Positions 24,049 to 32,852 of a DNA stretch of 55,590 nt are shown piece by piece; position 1 is the stretch's first letter, and every line of letters begins with the position of its first letter. Below the pieces are notes generated by a model, which was not told the DNA's origin, ran no database searches, and saw only the letters and a list, made by a program, of their open reading frames with translations. The translations under genes and the position numbers were made by a program. The stretch spans positions 1 to 55,590 of the forward strand of contig JAFEAV010000038.1 of assembly GCA_018266215.1 (NCBI GenBank). The letters run 5' to 3'. The DNA comes from Cyanobacteria bacterium SZAS LIN-3. GTDB lineage: Bacteria > Cyanobacteriota > Vampirovibrionia > Obscuribacterales > Obscuribacteraceae.

Positions 24049-25184
24049 GTCTTCCTCCTCTGCCACTGGTTTGTGACTGCGAAGCTCATGACCAGGCAGA
24101 TCAAGCCCAGCACGAGCAGGTAGGGGAAAAGCTCCATCGTGCCCGGCACATTGGTCAGAGACTTCTGGCCCAGGTACTTGAGCAGATTGAGATCCGACAT
24201 GTCTTGCAAATGGATGAAGGTGCCTCCGGCCTGGTTGGCCAGATTCTGAAGCAGGGCCACATCCATGCCGGTCTTTTCCACCTGACCGTCGATTTCCACC
24301 CAGCGTTTGCCGTTGCTCTGCAGAGAGCGGGCGAAATCGTCATCTGCCGCCAGTTTGCTCACGGGAATCTTGGACGGCATGACATTGCCCAGTGCCACCA
24401 CCAGCAGTTTGATGTGCCGGTCTTTGAGCGCGCGGGCAGCTTCCATCAACTTGGCCTGGTCGTCATCACTGCCGCCGTCGGAGAAGAGAACGAGAAGCTT
24501 TTCGTGGCCGGCCGGAGAGTCGGCGTCGAACATTGCCCCGGACAGTACGAGAGCTTTCACCAGTCCGCTGCCCTCACCGGGTGCGCTGCTGATGGTCAGA
24601 CCGCGATCAACGGCCCAGCGCAGAGCGCTCAGGTCGCGGCCAAGGAAGGCCTGGGGAAAGGCTTCGCCGGCGTAGCTGACGATGCCCAGCTGATTGCCGT
24701 CCAGGGTGGCGATCATGTAGTCGAGCATGATGTGCCGCACCATTTCCAGTCTCGTGCCGGTGTCTTCCGGTTTGTCGCTGGTGGCGGGCGGCGCCAGGGG
24801 ACGCGTCTTGGTCGGCACTTCAATCAGGCGTTTGGCTACGGCCGTTGCCGGCACTTTGCCCTCGTAGTCCATGGCGGCCATGCTGCGACTGACGTCGACT
24901 GCGGCGACCACGTCCACCGAGCCCTGGGCGATTGTCTGTGAACCGTTTTGCAGTACCGGTCTGGCCAGGGCCAGCATCAGTGCTGCGGCGGCCAGGGCGG
25001 CGAAAACTGCGCGGGCAATGTAGCGCCCGCGCGTGAGCGGCTTTGATGTTTCGGCAAGCAGTGCAGCTTCGCCGTATGCTTCCTGCATCAGCCGCTTGCG
25101 ACGATGATTGGCGAGCACCATGGCCAGGGCCAGGATTGCCACCACCGGCACAAAGTAGAGCAGTTGTGAGTTTAGATAAAACAT
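24045..25184 (-). CDS. VWA-domain membrane protein (MxaL/BatB-like)
   Basis: ATG 25184 has AAGGAG 6 nt upstream, which excludes longer starts. The 379-residue protein has two N-terminal helices (about 5-25 and 55-75), a von Willebrand A domain starting at VDVVAAVDVSRSM (MIDAS DxSxS 97-101) and a C-terminal membrane helix (FPYLLVLGLICLVMSF). This is the anchored VWA type of the Bat and MxaC/L families, acting with a MoxR ATPase on periplasmic clients. It overlaps the next start by 4 nt and lies 10 nt after the TPR gene. Confidence 0.88.
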   Translation of the reverse strand: MFYLNSQLLYFVPVVAILALAMVLANHRRKRLMQEAYGEAALLAETSKPLTRGRYIARAVFAALAAAALMLALARPVLQNGSQTIAQGSVDVVAAVDVSRSMAAMDYEGKVPATAVAKRLIEVPTKTRPLAPPATSDKPEDTGTRLEMVRHIMLDYMIATLDGNQLGIVSYAGEAFPQAFLGRDLSALRWAVDRGLTISSAPGEGSGLVKALVLSGAMFDADSPAGHEKLLVLFSDGGSDDDQAKLMEAARALKDRHIKLLVVALGNVMPSKIPVSKLAADDDFARSLQSNGKRWVEIDGQVEKTGMDVALLQNLANQAGGTFIHLQDMSDLNLLKYLGQKSLTNVPGTMELFPYLLVLGLICLVMSFAVTNQWQRRKT

Positions 25185-25194
25185 ATAGCTCTCC

Positions 25195-25719
25195 TTAGAT
25201 TTTGTGCGGCTGCTGGCCCTTTTTGGGCGATGAGCCACCCTCGTCCCCGCCGCCGCCTTGCATCTGGAGCATCTCCAGGTTGTACTTGGCGGGCAGATGG
25301 TCGGGGTCGAGCCGGAGGGTGTTTTCGTAGGCGTCGATGGCCTTGTCGAACTTTTCCTGACGCTGGTAAACCTTGCCGAGCAGGAAATACACGCGCGTCA
25401 GTTTGGATTTGTCGAGCAATCGGTAGCGACCGCTTTGTGAGATCAGCTTGTCGAGCTCGACTTCAAGGACGCGACTGGCCTCGGCCAGACGAGCTTTGTC
25501 GACCTTGCCGTTGGGCAGGATGGACTCGTCATAGGCCTTGGCTGCGCCGTTGAGCAAGACTTCGGTTTCATCGGCGACCAGGCTGGCACGCGCCTCGCCC
25601 AGTCTGTCGTGTGACAGGGGCCAGGCATAGGTGACGAGCCCGTAGAAGCCGTAACCGAATGCACAGGCGATGGTCAGGGAGAGCGCGAGCCGTCCCAGAC
25701 CTTTTGCGATTTTATACAT
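25195..25719 (-). CDS. Membrane-anchored TPR protein (MxaK/BatC-like)
   Basis: ATG 25719 has AGAGGTAA upstream; a longer in-frame start would lie inside the preceding VWA gene. A 174-residue protein: N-terminal anchor (about residues 10-30), then helical repeats, the last a clear TPR (VYFLLGKVYQRQEKFDKAIDAYENTLRLDPDHLPAKYNLE). The tail is Gly/Lys-rich. Placed between two VWA genes, as MxaK lies between MxaC and MxaL. A scaffolding role in a MoxR-VWA complex is inferred. Confidence 0.85.
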   Translation of the reverse strand: MYKIAKGLGRLALSLTIACAFGYGFYGLVTYAWPLSHDRLGEARASLVADETEVLLNGAAKAYDESILPNGKVDKARLAEASRVLEVELDKLISQSGRYRLLDKSKLTRVYFLLGKVYQRQEKFDKAIDAYENTLRLDPDHLPAKYNLEMLQMQGGGGDEGGSSPKKGQQPHKI

Positions 25720-25729
25720 AGGGTTACCT

Positions 25730-26764
25730 CTATCTCGTGAGGATGAAAACTTCGGACAGCAGGAAGAGCAGGAAGGCTCCCAGTGCGGCCCAGACGAAGT
25801 AGAAGAAGATGTCGTCACGCGTTTCCATTTCGGAAACGGTGACTTCGGACTTTTCCATGCGGTCGATGGCGGCGAAGCAATCGGCCATGGCGCCGGCGTT
25901 TTCGACGCGGAAGACTTTGCCGCCAACACTGTCGGCGACTTTGACTATGTCCACGTCTTTGGTCGCCAGGGTCTCACCGACGCCGACCAGGTAGAGCCGG
26001 ATGTTGTTCTCGGTCAGCAGCGAAACCAGGTGCGCCTTGGTCTCCGTGGTGATCCTGTCCTCGCCGTCGGTGACGAGGATGAGCACCTTGGACTTGGCCT
26101 GGCCCGACTCCTGGAAGTGTTCCACTGCCAGGTCGACGGGACCGGGCGGATCATCGCCGAAGTTGGTGCCGGTGCCCAGGTTGTTCTGGATGAACTGCGC
26201 TTTGCGATAGAGCTGACGCAGGTCATCGGTGAGCGGCCAGCCGTAACGGGGGCGCACGTCGAAGAGGATGAGACCGATGCGGTCGCCGGTCTTTTCCGCC
26301 CAGCGATTTTCGATGAAGCGCAGGAGAGCATTTTGCAGGGGATGAATGCGCTGCAGCCCCTCCTTGGGAGCGACGAACTGCAGGCCCTTTTCCACGTGGC
26401 GGCGCTCCAGGTAGGGCGTCTTGAACTCCAGCTCGGCTGGGGTCTGGTGTGGCTCGAGCTTGCCCTTGAAGGGGAAGGTCATCGAGTAGGAAATGTCCAC
26501 TGCCAGGATGATGTCGCGCCCTGGAACGGTCTTGTGGACCGGCTCGCCTGGCACTTGCGGCCGGGCAAGCGCCACCACCAGCAGTGTGACGGCCAGGCAG
26601 GCGAGAACGAGCGGCAGCCGGGAGAGCCACCGCAGAGTGCGGGAAGAACCGCCCAGAAGGCGGCTGTCGGAGAAGCCCAGATAGCCCCTCTTCTTCAGCA
26701 GGAAGAGGAGAGGCAGTAACATGAGCGCTCCGAACCATAATGGTTGGGCGAATGTCATAGTCAT
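25730..26764 (-). CDS. VWA-domain membrane protein (MxaC/BatA-like)
   Basis: A 344-residue protein with the BatA layout: two N-terminal helices (about 6-24 and 47-67) separated by RGYLGFSDSRLL, a VWA domain from RDIILAVDISYSM (MIDAS D90-x-S92-x-S94, later TDGED), and a C-terminal helix (FFYFVWAALGAFLLFLLSEVFI). The ATG overlaps the upstream stop (ATGA) with AAGGAAG just upstream. Two VWA proteins, a TPR protein, DUF58 and MoxR in one operon is a known metal-centre/chaperone module. Confidence 0.9.
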   Translation of the reverse strand: MTMTFAQPLWFGALMLLPLLFLLKKRGYLGFSDSRLLGGSSRTLRWLSRLPLVLACLAVTLLVVALARPQVPGEPVHKTVPGRDIILAVDISYSMTFPFKGKLEPHQTPAELEFKTPYLERRHVEKGLQFVAPKEGLQRIHPLQNALLRFIENRWAEKTGDRIGLILFDVRPRYGWPLTDDLRQLYRKAQFIQNNLGTGTNFGDDPPGPVDLAVEHFQESGQAKSKVLILVTDGEDRITTETKAHLVSLLTENNIRLYLVGVGETLATKDVDIVKVADSVGGKVFRVENAGAMADCFAAIDRMEKSEVTVSEMETRDDIFFYFVWAALGAFLLFLLSEVFILTR

Positions 26765-27804
26765 TCTTCCTTGGGTCTTGCGATCATGTCGAAGAGGGAG
26801 CGGTCGATCGTTTCCGGTTCTCCACCGTTCTTATCGGCCGTTTCCTGGCCGGCGCTGTCGTAGTCGGTTTGATGGACCACGACACCGTTTTTGAACTGCT
26901 TCACCCGGGCCACCGTACCGTCGGCTCTGAAGAGTTTGACGGAGGTTACGTTTTGCTCGGTGTCGAGTGACAATGTGCGGGTGGCTTTGCCGCTGACAGG
27001 GTCAAATTGCTCGATCGTCTGAAGGTCGGCTTCTTGCAGGGTCTGGCGCAGGACCATGACGCCGTTGGTGAAGCGGCTTACGCTGGTCGTGCCCTTGCCG
27101 GCATTGTTCTCGCGGCGGTAGAGCTGCTGACCTTGCTTGTTGAAGGATTCGGTGATGACGGTGCCGTCGAGACGGATCTGCGTCTGCCGGATCGAAACCA
27201 CGTCTGTCCCGTCAAAGAAGACTTCGCTGACGCTGTCACCGTTTGCCTTCATGATTTCGCGACGAACGATGTGGCCGTCGTCAAACTGGTTGGCGATTTG
27301 ATCCGCGTTGTCGAGGACGCGCCGTTCCAGGGTCACTCGGCCCTGCTCATCGTAGGAGCGCATCAGTGTCATGGCGGTGCCGTCTTCGGTCATGGTCTCT
27401 TCGAGAGCCAGCTGACCGTTGGGATAGTACTCGCGGCTGGCGAGGAAGTACATCATGTCGGGCTCCCAGAGAGATTCCTTCAAGGTGCGCTTGCCGTCGG
27501 GCATGTACTCTTTGCGGTAGACTTTGCCGTCGTCTCGACGAGTGAGCTCCGCCGTGATCAGACCGTTTGGTGACCACTCTTTGCGGGTCAGGATCGTTGA
27601 GCCGTCTTCACCGTAGGTGGTGCGACTCTTGATCTTGCCGCTGGGGTAGAAAATCTCCTTCATTTCGGTCGTGCCGTCCCACCAGCGCGTATGGACGCCC
27701 GGAGGGTCCTGCACCACGCTGTGGTGTTCAAACGTTGCGGCGACAAACAGTAGCATCAGTGCACCGGTGAAGGCACACCATTTCAGGTTCATGATGTGTT
27801 TCAT
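26761..27804 (-). CDS. Exported YwqK/MORN-like repeat protein
   Basis: A 347-residue protein with a signal-anchor (residues 9-24). Much of the length is repeats of the type EMKEIFYPSGKIKSRTTYGEDG and KEWSPNGLITAEL, with F/Y-x-P-x-G-x cores, like YwqK-family and MORN repeats. These form extended beta-hairpin ladders used for protein contacts. It overlaps both neighbours by 4 nt (ATGA), between DUF58 and the VWA protein. The family is not a usual part of Bat or Mxa modules, so it may be a lineage-specific partner or specificity factor. Confidence 0.8.
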   Translation of the reverse strand: MKHIMNLKWCAFTGALMLLFVAATFEHHSVVQDPPGVHTRWWDGTTEMKEIFYPSGKIKSRTTYGEDGSTILTRKEWSPNGLITAELTRRDDGKVYRKEYMPDGKRTLKESLWEPDMMYFLASREYYPNGQLALEETMTEDGTAMTLMRSYDEQGRVTLERRVLDNADQIANQFDDGHIVRREIMKANGDSVSEVFFDGTDVVSIRQTQIRLDGTVITESFNKQGQQLYRRENNAGKGTTSVSRFTNGVMVLRQTLQEADLQTIEQFDPVSGKATRTLSLDTEQNVTSVKLFRADGTVARVKQFKNGVVVHQTDYDSAGQETADKNGGEPETIDRSLFDMIARPKEE

Positions 27805-28724
27805 TGGGTCGGTGCCTGCAGGAAGTTCAGCACGCGAGTGGAGGCCTTGTCGCCTTCCTCGGTGCTGACGATGGTTGTGTTGGCGCGGCAGTCCTTGAGT
27901 CTCTCCAACACCCTGGCCTGGTGGGCCTGGAAATCGGCGGCGTATTTGCGCGCTGTCCCCTTTGTCACCCAGATGTCCCGGGCTTGACCGGCCGCGTCCT
28001 GCACCGTGTAGAGAACGGGGAGGAGGCCGGCTTTGGGCAGTTCGCGTTCACGCAAGTCCTGCACGTAGAAAGCAAATACCTTGTGCCGCCGGCCGGCGCG
28101 TTTGAGCGCCTCCCAGTCAGCTTCGGTGGTGTTGAGGAAGTCGCTGATGACAAAGACTATCGACGGGCTGCGGGAAAGCAGAGCCAACCCTTTGCCCAGT
28201 CCACTGTCTCTGCCGGGGCGATCCGTCTCTTGCGAGCTGAGGATGTGAGACAGGACCGGCAGCATCATCGTCGCCGAAGCGCCGGTTTTGACACGCCTTT
28301 CGATGCCGGTGCGGGAGTAGACGACCAGGTTTACCGGGTCGTGGGTGAGCGACAGCGAGCGCACGGCGCAGGCGGCCAGCTCGGCGGAGAGCAGACGCTT
28401 GCTGGTACGGGTACTGCCGAAATGCATCGACTTTGAGACGTCGCAGAGGATGGTGCTCCTCACGTGCGACTCTTCTTTGAACAGTGCGACCAGGACCTGT
28501 TGTCCACCGGTCATGGCCGTTGCGTTCCAGTCAATAGTGCGGGGATCGTCGCCGGCCACGTAGATTTCGTGGCCGTCAAAATCGCTGCCCTCGCCGCGGT
28601 GAATGCTTCTGCGGTCGCCGGGAAGTCTCTGGTGAGACTTCATCCTGCCTACCGGAATTTTCACCGAAGCTACACGACGTGCGATTTCGCGAACGATGCC
28701 CATTGTTTTGGGATCGACGTTCAT
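27801..28724 (-). CDS. DUF58 protein (MxaS-like)
   Basis: A 307-residue DUF58 protein. Hallmarks are the GEGSDFDGHEIYVAGDDPRTIDWNATA segment (family pattern ...R-Y-x-x-G-D-x-x-R-x-I-D-W) and a VWA-like half with TILCDVSKSM. DUF58 proteins accompany MoxR ATPases and VWA proteins. Soluble, no membrane helix. GGAGATATGCC lies just upstream of the ATG. It ends with a 4-nt overlap onto the YwqK-like gene. Confidence 0.92.
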   Translation of the reverse strand: MNVDPKTMGIVREIARRVASVKIPVGRMKSHQRLPGDRRSIHRGEGSDFDGHEIYVAGDDPRTIDWNATAMTGGQQVLVALFKEESHVRSTILCDVSKSMHFGSTRTSKRLLSAELAACAVRSLSLTHDPVNLVVYSRTGIERRVKTGASATMMLPVLSHILSSQETDRPGRDSGLGKGLALLSRSPSIVFVISDFLNTTEADWEALKRAGRRHKVFAFYVQDLRERELPKAGLLPVLYTVQDAAGQARDIWVTKGTARKYAADFQAHQARVLERLKDCRANTTIVSTEEGDKASTRVLNFLQAPTQ

Positions 28725-28784
28725 GGCATATCTCCAGTTTGGTTAAATAAGCGAGTCTGGATCTGGTCCAGAGCCTGCAATTAC

Positions 28785-29819
28785 TCAGCCGACTGGCTGC
28801 GCGACATACTTGGACGTGTCCTTGCTGAACGGCGTGTGCTTGAGGATGGCGGCGATGGCCAACTCCGAGCTGTGACCGGCGGCGATCGATTCGAAGTTGA
28901 GGGCGATGCGATGGCGCAGCACCGGCTCGACCACTTCCTGGATGTCCTCGGGCAGGACATAGCTGCGGCCGGCCATCGCGGCCAGGACACGAGCCATGCC
29001 GCGCAGGGCGAGCTCACCGCGCACCGAGCTGCCGACTTCGATCAGCTTGCCGAACTCTTTGTCGGCGGTGGCGACGCGCGTGTGCTCGGCGAGACCGGGA
29101 CGGGTAGCGCGAATCAGTGCGACGATGTACTGCACCGCTGCCGGCGAGACATAGACGCCCTTCTTGATCGCCTGGCGCATCTCGGCCAGTTCCTTGATGT
29201 TGATCACCTTCTCGACGACGCTCTGCGGGTCGCGCATATCGAGGGCTTCGTTCATCAGGATCTGCTCTTCATCTTCTGCCGTGGCATAGGGCACGATCAG
29301 CTTGACGGCGAAACGGTCGATGGCCGCCTCGGGCAGGGGATAAACACCTTCCTGCTCGACGGGGTTCTGGGTGGCCATGATGAAGAAGGGGTCGGGCAGG
29401 ACGATTTCCTGGCCCGAAATGTAGACGCGGCGTTCCTGCATGGCGGAGAGCACGGAGGAAAGGCTCTTGCCCGGGGCCCGGTTGATTTCGTCGACGAGGA
29501 CGAAATTGCGATTGGGCAGCGGGCCGAGCTCGATTTCAAACTTGCCGGTGGCCTGGTTGAAGACCTTGACGCCGATGATGTCCATCGGTTTGACGTCGGC
29601 GGTCATCTGGATGCGGCCACTGCGGGAATCGGCGACAGCCGCCTGGAAGACCTCGACGAAGAGGGACTTGGCGGTGCCGGGCAGACCTTCCAGCAGAACG
29701 TGATTGTCGGACAGCAGAGCAGCGATGGAGAGACGTTTGACCGGCTTGTAGCCGATGACGACCTTGTCCATTTGCGCCACCAGCTTGCTTACGAGAGCAG
29801 CGACGTTGATGTTGAGCAT
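28785..29819 (-). CDS. MoxR-family AAA+ ATPase
   Basis: First gene of the operon. A 344-residue AAA+ protein: Walker A GLPGTAKS (45-52), Walker B VLVDEINRAP (about 108-116), sensor 1 in FIMATQNPVEQEGVYPLPEAAIDRF, and the arginine-finger and lid region after it, all matching MoxR. It would act as a chaperone with the VWA proteins to mature a client, for example by metal insertion. GGAAC lies upstream of the ATG. Codon use is very G/C-biased, implying good expression. Confidence 0.95.
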   Translation of the reverse strand: MLNINVAALVSKLVAQMDKVVIGYKPVKRLSIAALLSDNHVLLEGLPGTAKSLFVEVFQAAVADSRSGRIQMTADVKPMDIIGVKVFNQATGKFEIELGPLPNRNFVLVDEINRAPGKSLSSVLSAMQERRVYISGQEIVLPDPFFIMATQNPVEQEGVYPLPEAAIDRFAVKLIVPYATAEDEEQILMNEALDMRDPQSVVEKVINIKELAEMRQAIKKGVYVSPAAVQYIVALIRATRPGLAEHTRVATADKEFGKLIEVGSSVRGELALRGMARVLAAMAGRSYVLPEDIQEVVEPVLRHRIALNFESIAAGHSSELAIAAILKHTPFSKDTSKYVAQPVG

Positions 29820-30698
29820 GATAAGTGTTCCATACTTTCGATTGTGGAGGCCGGTTGGCCAACGAGAAACTAGAAAATTGCATCCGAGCGACCCAGCCGC
29901 TGTAACATCTTGCCGGCGTTTCTCCGCGCACGCAGGGTGCGAAAGAAAGGCAACGAGATGTGCGCAGAATTTGGTGGCTGCGTTTTTTTTGGGGAGGGGA
30001 TGGGTGAGGATGTCTATTTCACCCTAGGTGTGTCGCATGGTGCCCGGGCAAATTATCTATTTCACCTGATTGATCTCTCATAATGAGATAGAAACGAGTA
30101 AGCTGTGGAACCTATCAAGATAGAGAGACATGGTTCTTTTCTCATGTTGTCAATATGATCAAATCTTAGGCTTTTGCCCGCCCTGATAGCTTGCGCTAAG
30201 CTGTGGCAAATCCCTGGCAGAAGAGGGTTGGGGCTGTGGCTGTGGGCTAAGGGGTCTGGCCCTAATTTGACCGGTTTGCTGATTTAGGATTGCACAGGTT
30301 TCAGTTCAGTGGATTTTTTGCGCATCAAAACCTCCTGAGGTTTTGGTGCATTTGTGCTGCTTGAGTGCCACCGTGGGTAGTGGCGCTGCGCTAATTGCGC
30401 GTTTGACTATTTGTGCTTGTATGCGTGCTGCGTAAATTGTTTTGTGCCTGCGAGAGCCGCGCCGGCACTAGTTCTTTGATTGTGTCCGTAGAGGATGGGA
30501 TAAATACTCATGATTGATTGTTAATGCGCTTATTTACTAGGATTTTTTTTATATCTTTCCCCTTTCTCTTATAAGAACATCTCCCCTCCAAGAACATCAA
30601 ACAACCTTCGATCAACGTTTCCTTCGCGGACAGTCCTCTGTTTCGTGTGAGGCTGTCTCAATTGCATCGCTTTTTTGACCTGATTACCTGGAGCCAAT
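29820..30698. promoter_or_regulatory. Divergent intergenic region, no supported gene
   Basis: About 880 AT-rich bases between the MoxR operon and a plus-strand operon. It contains a CAAAACCTC-CT-GAGGTTTTG palindrome (30326-30345), a ~55-nt block near 30346-30401 related to one at 40646-40717 (separate entry), and GCGCTTATTTACTAG at 30526-30540, similar to sequences before other operons (51714-51730, and the minus strand at 43518-43528). These may be promoter or leader signals. Confidence 0.5.
30346..30401 (+). repeat. Leader-region repeat, copy 1
   Basis: Includes AGTGGCGCTGCGCTAATTG followed by CGCG. Aligns over about 50 nt with 40646-40695 (shared GGTGC, GCTTG, ACCGT and TGGCGCTGCGC), and again with 40700-40717. 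Both copies lie 200-350 nt upstream of plus-strand operons that begin with small membrane proteins. Confidence 0.5.
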
Positions 30699-31148
30699 AT
30701 GAGTTTTGTGATTCGTCTTCTGGCCCTCTGCCTTCTGGGCCACACCCTTGTCTCTCAGCTGGCCCTCGACATCGAACTGCTCGCCGTTATCGCCCTGGCG
30801 ACTATCTCGCTGTCGGTGTTCGCCGGTTTCTCGGGAGTGATTTGCAACCGACGCTTGATCCGCAAGCTGGGCGGTCTGCACCGGATCTTCGCCAACGCCG
30901 ACAACATCAAGCACTTGCCGTACTTGATGCGTTCGCATGAGGAGCACGTTCGCTGGTGGCAGGTGCAGCTGGCTTATGAGTTGGGCATCGGGCTGGTCAC
31001 GCTCCTGCCCTTGCTCGTTTACGCCTTCGCTGTGGATGTCGGCCAGTGGTGGCTTGTGGGAGCGGGATACCTGCTCGCCCTGCTCATCCTGATTGCTCCG
31101 ACGCTGCTGCGCCTTTGCAGCCTCATCGGGGGCAGGCAACACCGCTGA
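30699..31148 (+). CDS. Membrane protein (149 aa)
   Basis: Two membrane segments near the N-terminus (about residues 3-20 and 25-48), a basic cytoplasmic-type stretch (NRRLIRKLGGLHRIFANADNIKHL) and two more helices (about 93-113 and 116-142). TGGAGCC lies 5 nt before the ATG. First of four collinear genes. Codon use is strongly G/C-ending. No recognisable family. Confidence 0.75.
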   Translation: MSFVIRLLALCLLGHTLVSQLALDIELLAVIALATISLSVFAGFSGVICNRRLIRKLGGLHRIFANADNIKHLPYLMRSHEEHVRWWQVQLAYELGIGLVTLLPLLVYAFAVDVGQWWLVGAGYLLALLILIAPTLLRLCSLIGGRQHR

Positions 31149-31207
31149 AGGTATTCGGAGAGCATTGCCTTCGGCTGGTTTCAACTGTTGTTTGGAAAGG
31201 AGAACCC

Positions 31208-31438
31208 ATGCTGTATGTTGTGAAAATGAGCGACGGTCGCGGCCATGTCGAGTGGTATCGCGGTCTGAGCAAGCGCATGCAGGCCTTCACAAAGGAGGAT
31301 GCTCAGCATTTCACCAGTCCCGACGCCGCGCAGCGTGCGGTCAATACCTGTGCTCGGTTTCCCGAGGCGTTCTCGGGAACCTATCGTGATCCGACTACTG
31401 GCCGCTGCCACATCGAGACCACGATAGAGCCTCTGTAA
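31208..31438 (+). CDS. Small orphan protein (76 aa)
   Basis: ATG 31208 is chosen for GGAAAGGAG 5 nt upstream; upstream in-frame sequence overlaps the previous gene. The product (LYVVKMSDGRGHVEWYRGLSKRM at the N-terminus) has a beta start, a Lys/Arg-rich middle and a THR/ARG/CYS-containing end, consistent with a small soluble domain. 59 nt after the membrane protein gene and 19 nt before the TPR-like gene, so the group is an operon. Confidence 0.7.
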   Translation: MLYVVKMSDGRGHVEWYRGLSKRMQAFTKEDAQHFTSPDAAQRAVNTCARFPEAFSGTYRDPTTGRCHIETTIEPL

Positions 31439-31457
31439 CATCCGAAAGGATCTGATC

Positions 31458-32063
31458 ATGTCTCATACGATTGCCTCTACAGTCCTGCTCAACCAGGTCG
31501 ACGCCGTTATCGCCGGCGGTGAAAGCGCGCGCGATGCCGGCAAGACCGCGGACGCCAGGATGGCTTTTGAAGTTGCCCTGGCCGGGTTGATGGTCATCGT
31601 CGGTGGTACCAGACCCGATGGCAGCCGCTGCTGGACAACCATTTGGCGGGTGCACTGCTTGTTGGGCGTAACGCTGGCACGCGCGGACCTGGCCCCGCTG
31701 GCTCTGCCGCATTTCGAAAAGGCGCGTGAACTGCGGCAGCAGACGCACGGTTTCGCTACGCTGGGCCATGTCCTGTGCTGCATCGAACTGGCGAGCTGCT
31801 ACTACAAGCTCGGCCGCTGCTGCGAAGCCGCCGCGATGGTGCGCAAGACACTCTCGGCCATCGACGGCCTGGGCGGATACTATCCGCGCCTGCTCAGCCA
31901 GGTGCATGCGCTTCACTACCACGTCGAGAAGCGTCTGGGCCACACGCTGGCCGCCAAGTTGGCCCTGGCACGCGTGATGGAGCTGGGCTTGGGCTGCGGG
32001 GCTTCCGCCGACGGCAGCGAGTCCATCGACGACTTGCTCACCGCACCTGTGGTGGTGGACTGA
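31458..32063 (+). CDS. TPR-like helical protein (201 aa)
   Basis: All-helical protein with three or four degenerate tetratricopeptide units, for example ARMAFEVALAGLMVIVGG, LGVTLARADLAPLALPHFEKARELR, HVLCCIELASCYYKLGRCCEAAAMVRKTL and ALHYHVEKRLGHTLAAKLALARVMEL. CGAAAGGATC precedes the ATG. No signal peptide, so cytoplasmic. Likely an adaptor; partners unknown. It contains a Cys-Cys pair twice. Confidence 0.78.
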   Translation: MSHTIASTVLLNQVDAVIAGGESARDAGKTADARMAFEVALAGLMVIVGGTRPDGSRCWTTIWRVHCLLGVTLARADLAPLALPHFEKARELRQQTHGFATLGHVLCCIELASCYYKLGRCCEAAAMVRKTLSAIDGLGGYYPRLLSQVHALHYHVEKRLGHTLAAKLALARVMELGLGCGASADGSESIDDLLTAPVVVD

Positions 32064-32089
32064 ACTGAAATCGAACAAGGAGTTTGCCT

Positions 32090-32641
32090 ATGTCTGTCAT
32101 CACTTTCAAACCGCGGCTGTCGCAGGCGGTGCATGGCCTTTACATGATGGTGCAGGAGACCTTCAACCGTGCCGGCCAGGTCTTGCTGCAGGGCCAGGCT
32201 GCGTCGACGGCTGTGGAGGCTCCGGCTGGTGCCGCAGCTTTCGACGCCATTGAGGCCACGGCGGCCGCAATGGAGCAGCGCGTGCAATTGCTGGCGCGCA
32301 TCAAGTACGACGCGCAGGTGGTCGAGCGCGATGCCGTCACGCTCGGTCAGGCTCTGGTGCGTCGGCGCGGCGAGTTCCCCAGCGACTGCAGCTTCCTGCT
32401 GCGGCAGCAGCACACGCTCGACGCCGAACTCGTTGCCATCGAAGCACAGCTGCTCTGTGCCGGGCACCTGGCGGATGCCGCCGAGCGCAAGGGACTGGAG
32501 CGGCCTCAGGCCGAGATCCAGTACCTGAGTGAAAAGGCTGCGCGCAAGCAGACGCAGGCCGACGAACTGCAGGCCCTGATCGTCTCCATGCAGGTGCAAC
32601 CGGCGGTCGTCGAACCCGTGCTGGTGGACGGGGTCGTCTGA
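32090..32641 (+). CDS. Orphan coiled-coil protein (183 aa)
   Basis: ATG 32090 with CAAGGAG upstream. The sequence is rich in Ala, Gln, Glu and Leu; helices at about 15-35, 45-95 and 105-165 (ELVAIEAQLLCAGHLADAAERKGLERPQAEIQYL) suggest a coiled coil. No membrane segment. Last gene of the plus operon, followed by a perfect terminator. Function unknown. Confidence 0.75.
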   Translation: MSVITFKPRLSQAVHGLYMMVQETFNRAGQVLLQGQAASTAVEAPAGAAAFDAIEATAAAMEQRVQLLARIKYDAQVVERDAVTLGQALVRRRGEFPSDCSFLLRQQHTLDAELVAIEAQLLCAGHLADAAERKGLERPQAEIQYLSEKAARKQTQADELQALIVSMQVQPAVVEPVLVDGVV

Positions 32642-32672
32642 CGGCATTTCTTGTCGCTGGTGGAACTGTTGG

Positions 32673-32698
32673 AAAAGGCCGGAATTTCCCGGCCTTTT
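32673..32698 (+). terminator. Rho-independent terminator
   Basis: Perfect 10-bp stem AAAAGGCCGG / CCGGCCTTTT followed by CTTTTTG. Ends the plus operon 30699-32641. Confidence 0.9.
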
Positions 32699-32712
32699 CT
32701 TTTTGCTCGTTT

Positions 32713-32732
32713 GTAGTAGACCGGTCAACTAC
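32713..32732. repeat. Post-terminator dyad, copy E3
   Basis: GTAGT-AGACCGGTCA-ACTAC, an inverted repeat with an ACCGGT core, exactly between two convergent terminators (32673-32698 plus, 32752-32785 minus). It cannot be a promoter for a neighbouring gene in either direction. Confidence 0.65.
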
Positions 32733-32751
32733 TTTGGAGCAAAAATAAAAG

Positions 32752-32785
32752 CCGAAAGAGGAGCCGCTGCTGCGGCCCCTTTCGG
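32752..32785 (-). terminator. Rho-independent terminator
   Basis: CCGAAAGAGGAGCCGC and GCGGCCCCTTTCGG form a long stem with a TGCT loop; the minus strand continues CTTTTATTTTTG. Ends the minus operon that includes 32832-37374. Confidence 0.88.
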
Positions 32786-32790
32786 ACAAT

Positions 32791-32852
32791 GGTGCCGGCT
32801 CTAGCCGACCATGAACAACATGGTGTCGGCTCTAGCCGACCATGAACAACAT
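32791..32852. repeat. 31-bp tandem duplication at a gene's 3' end
   Basis: Two adjacent 31-nt units (32791-32821 and 32822-32852) differ at one base. The second contains the last codons and stop (MVG-TAG) of the minus gene at 32832; the first is a downstream copy. A recent slippage-type duplication. Confidence 0.9.
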
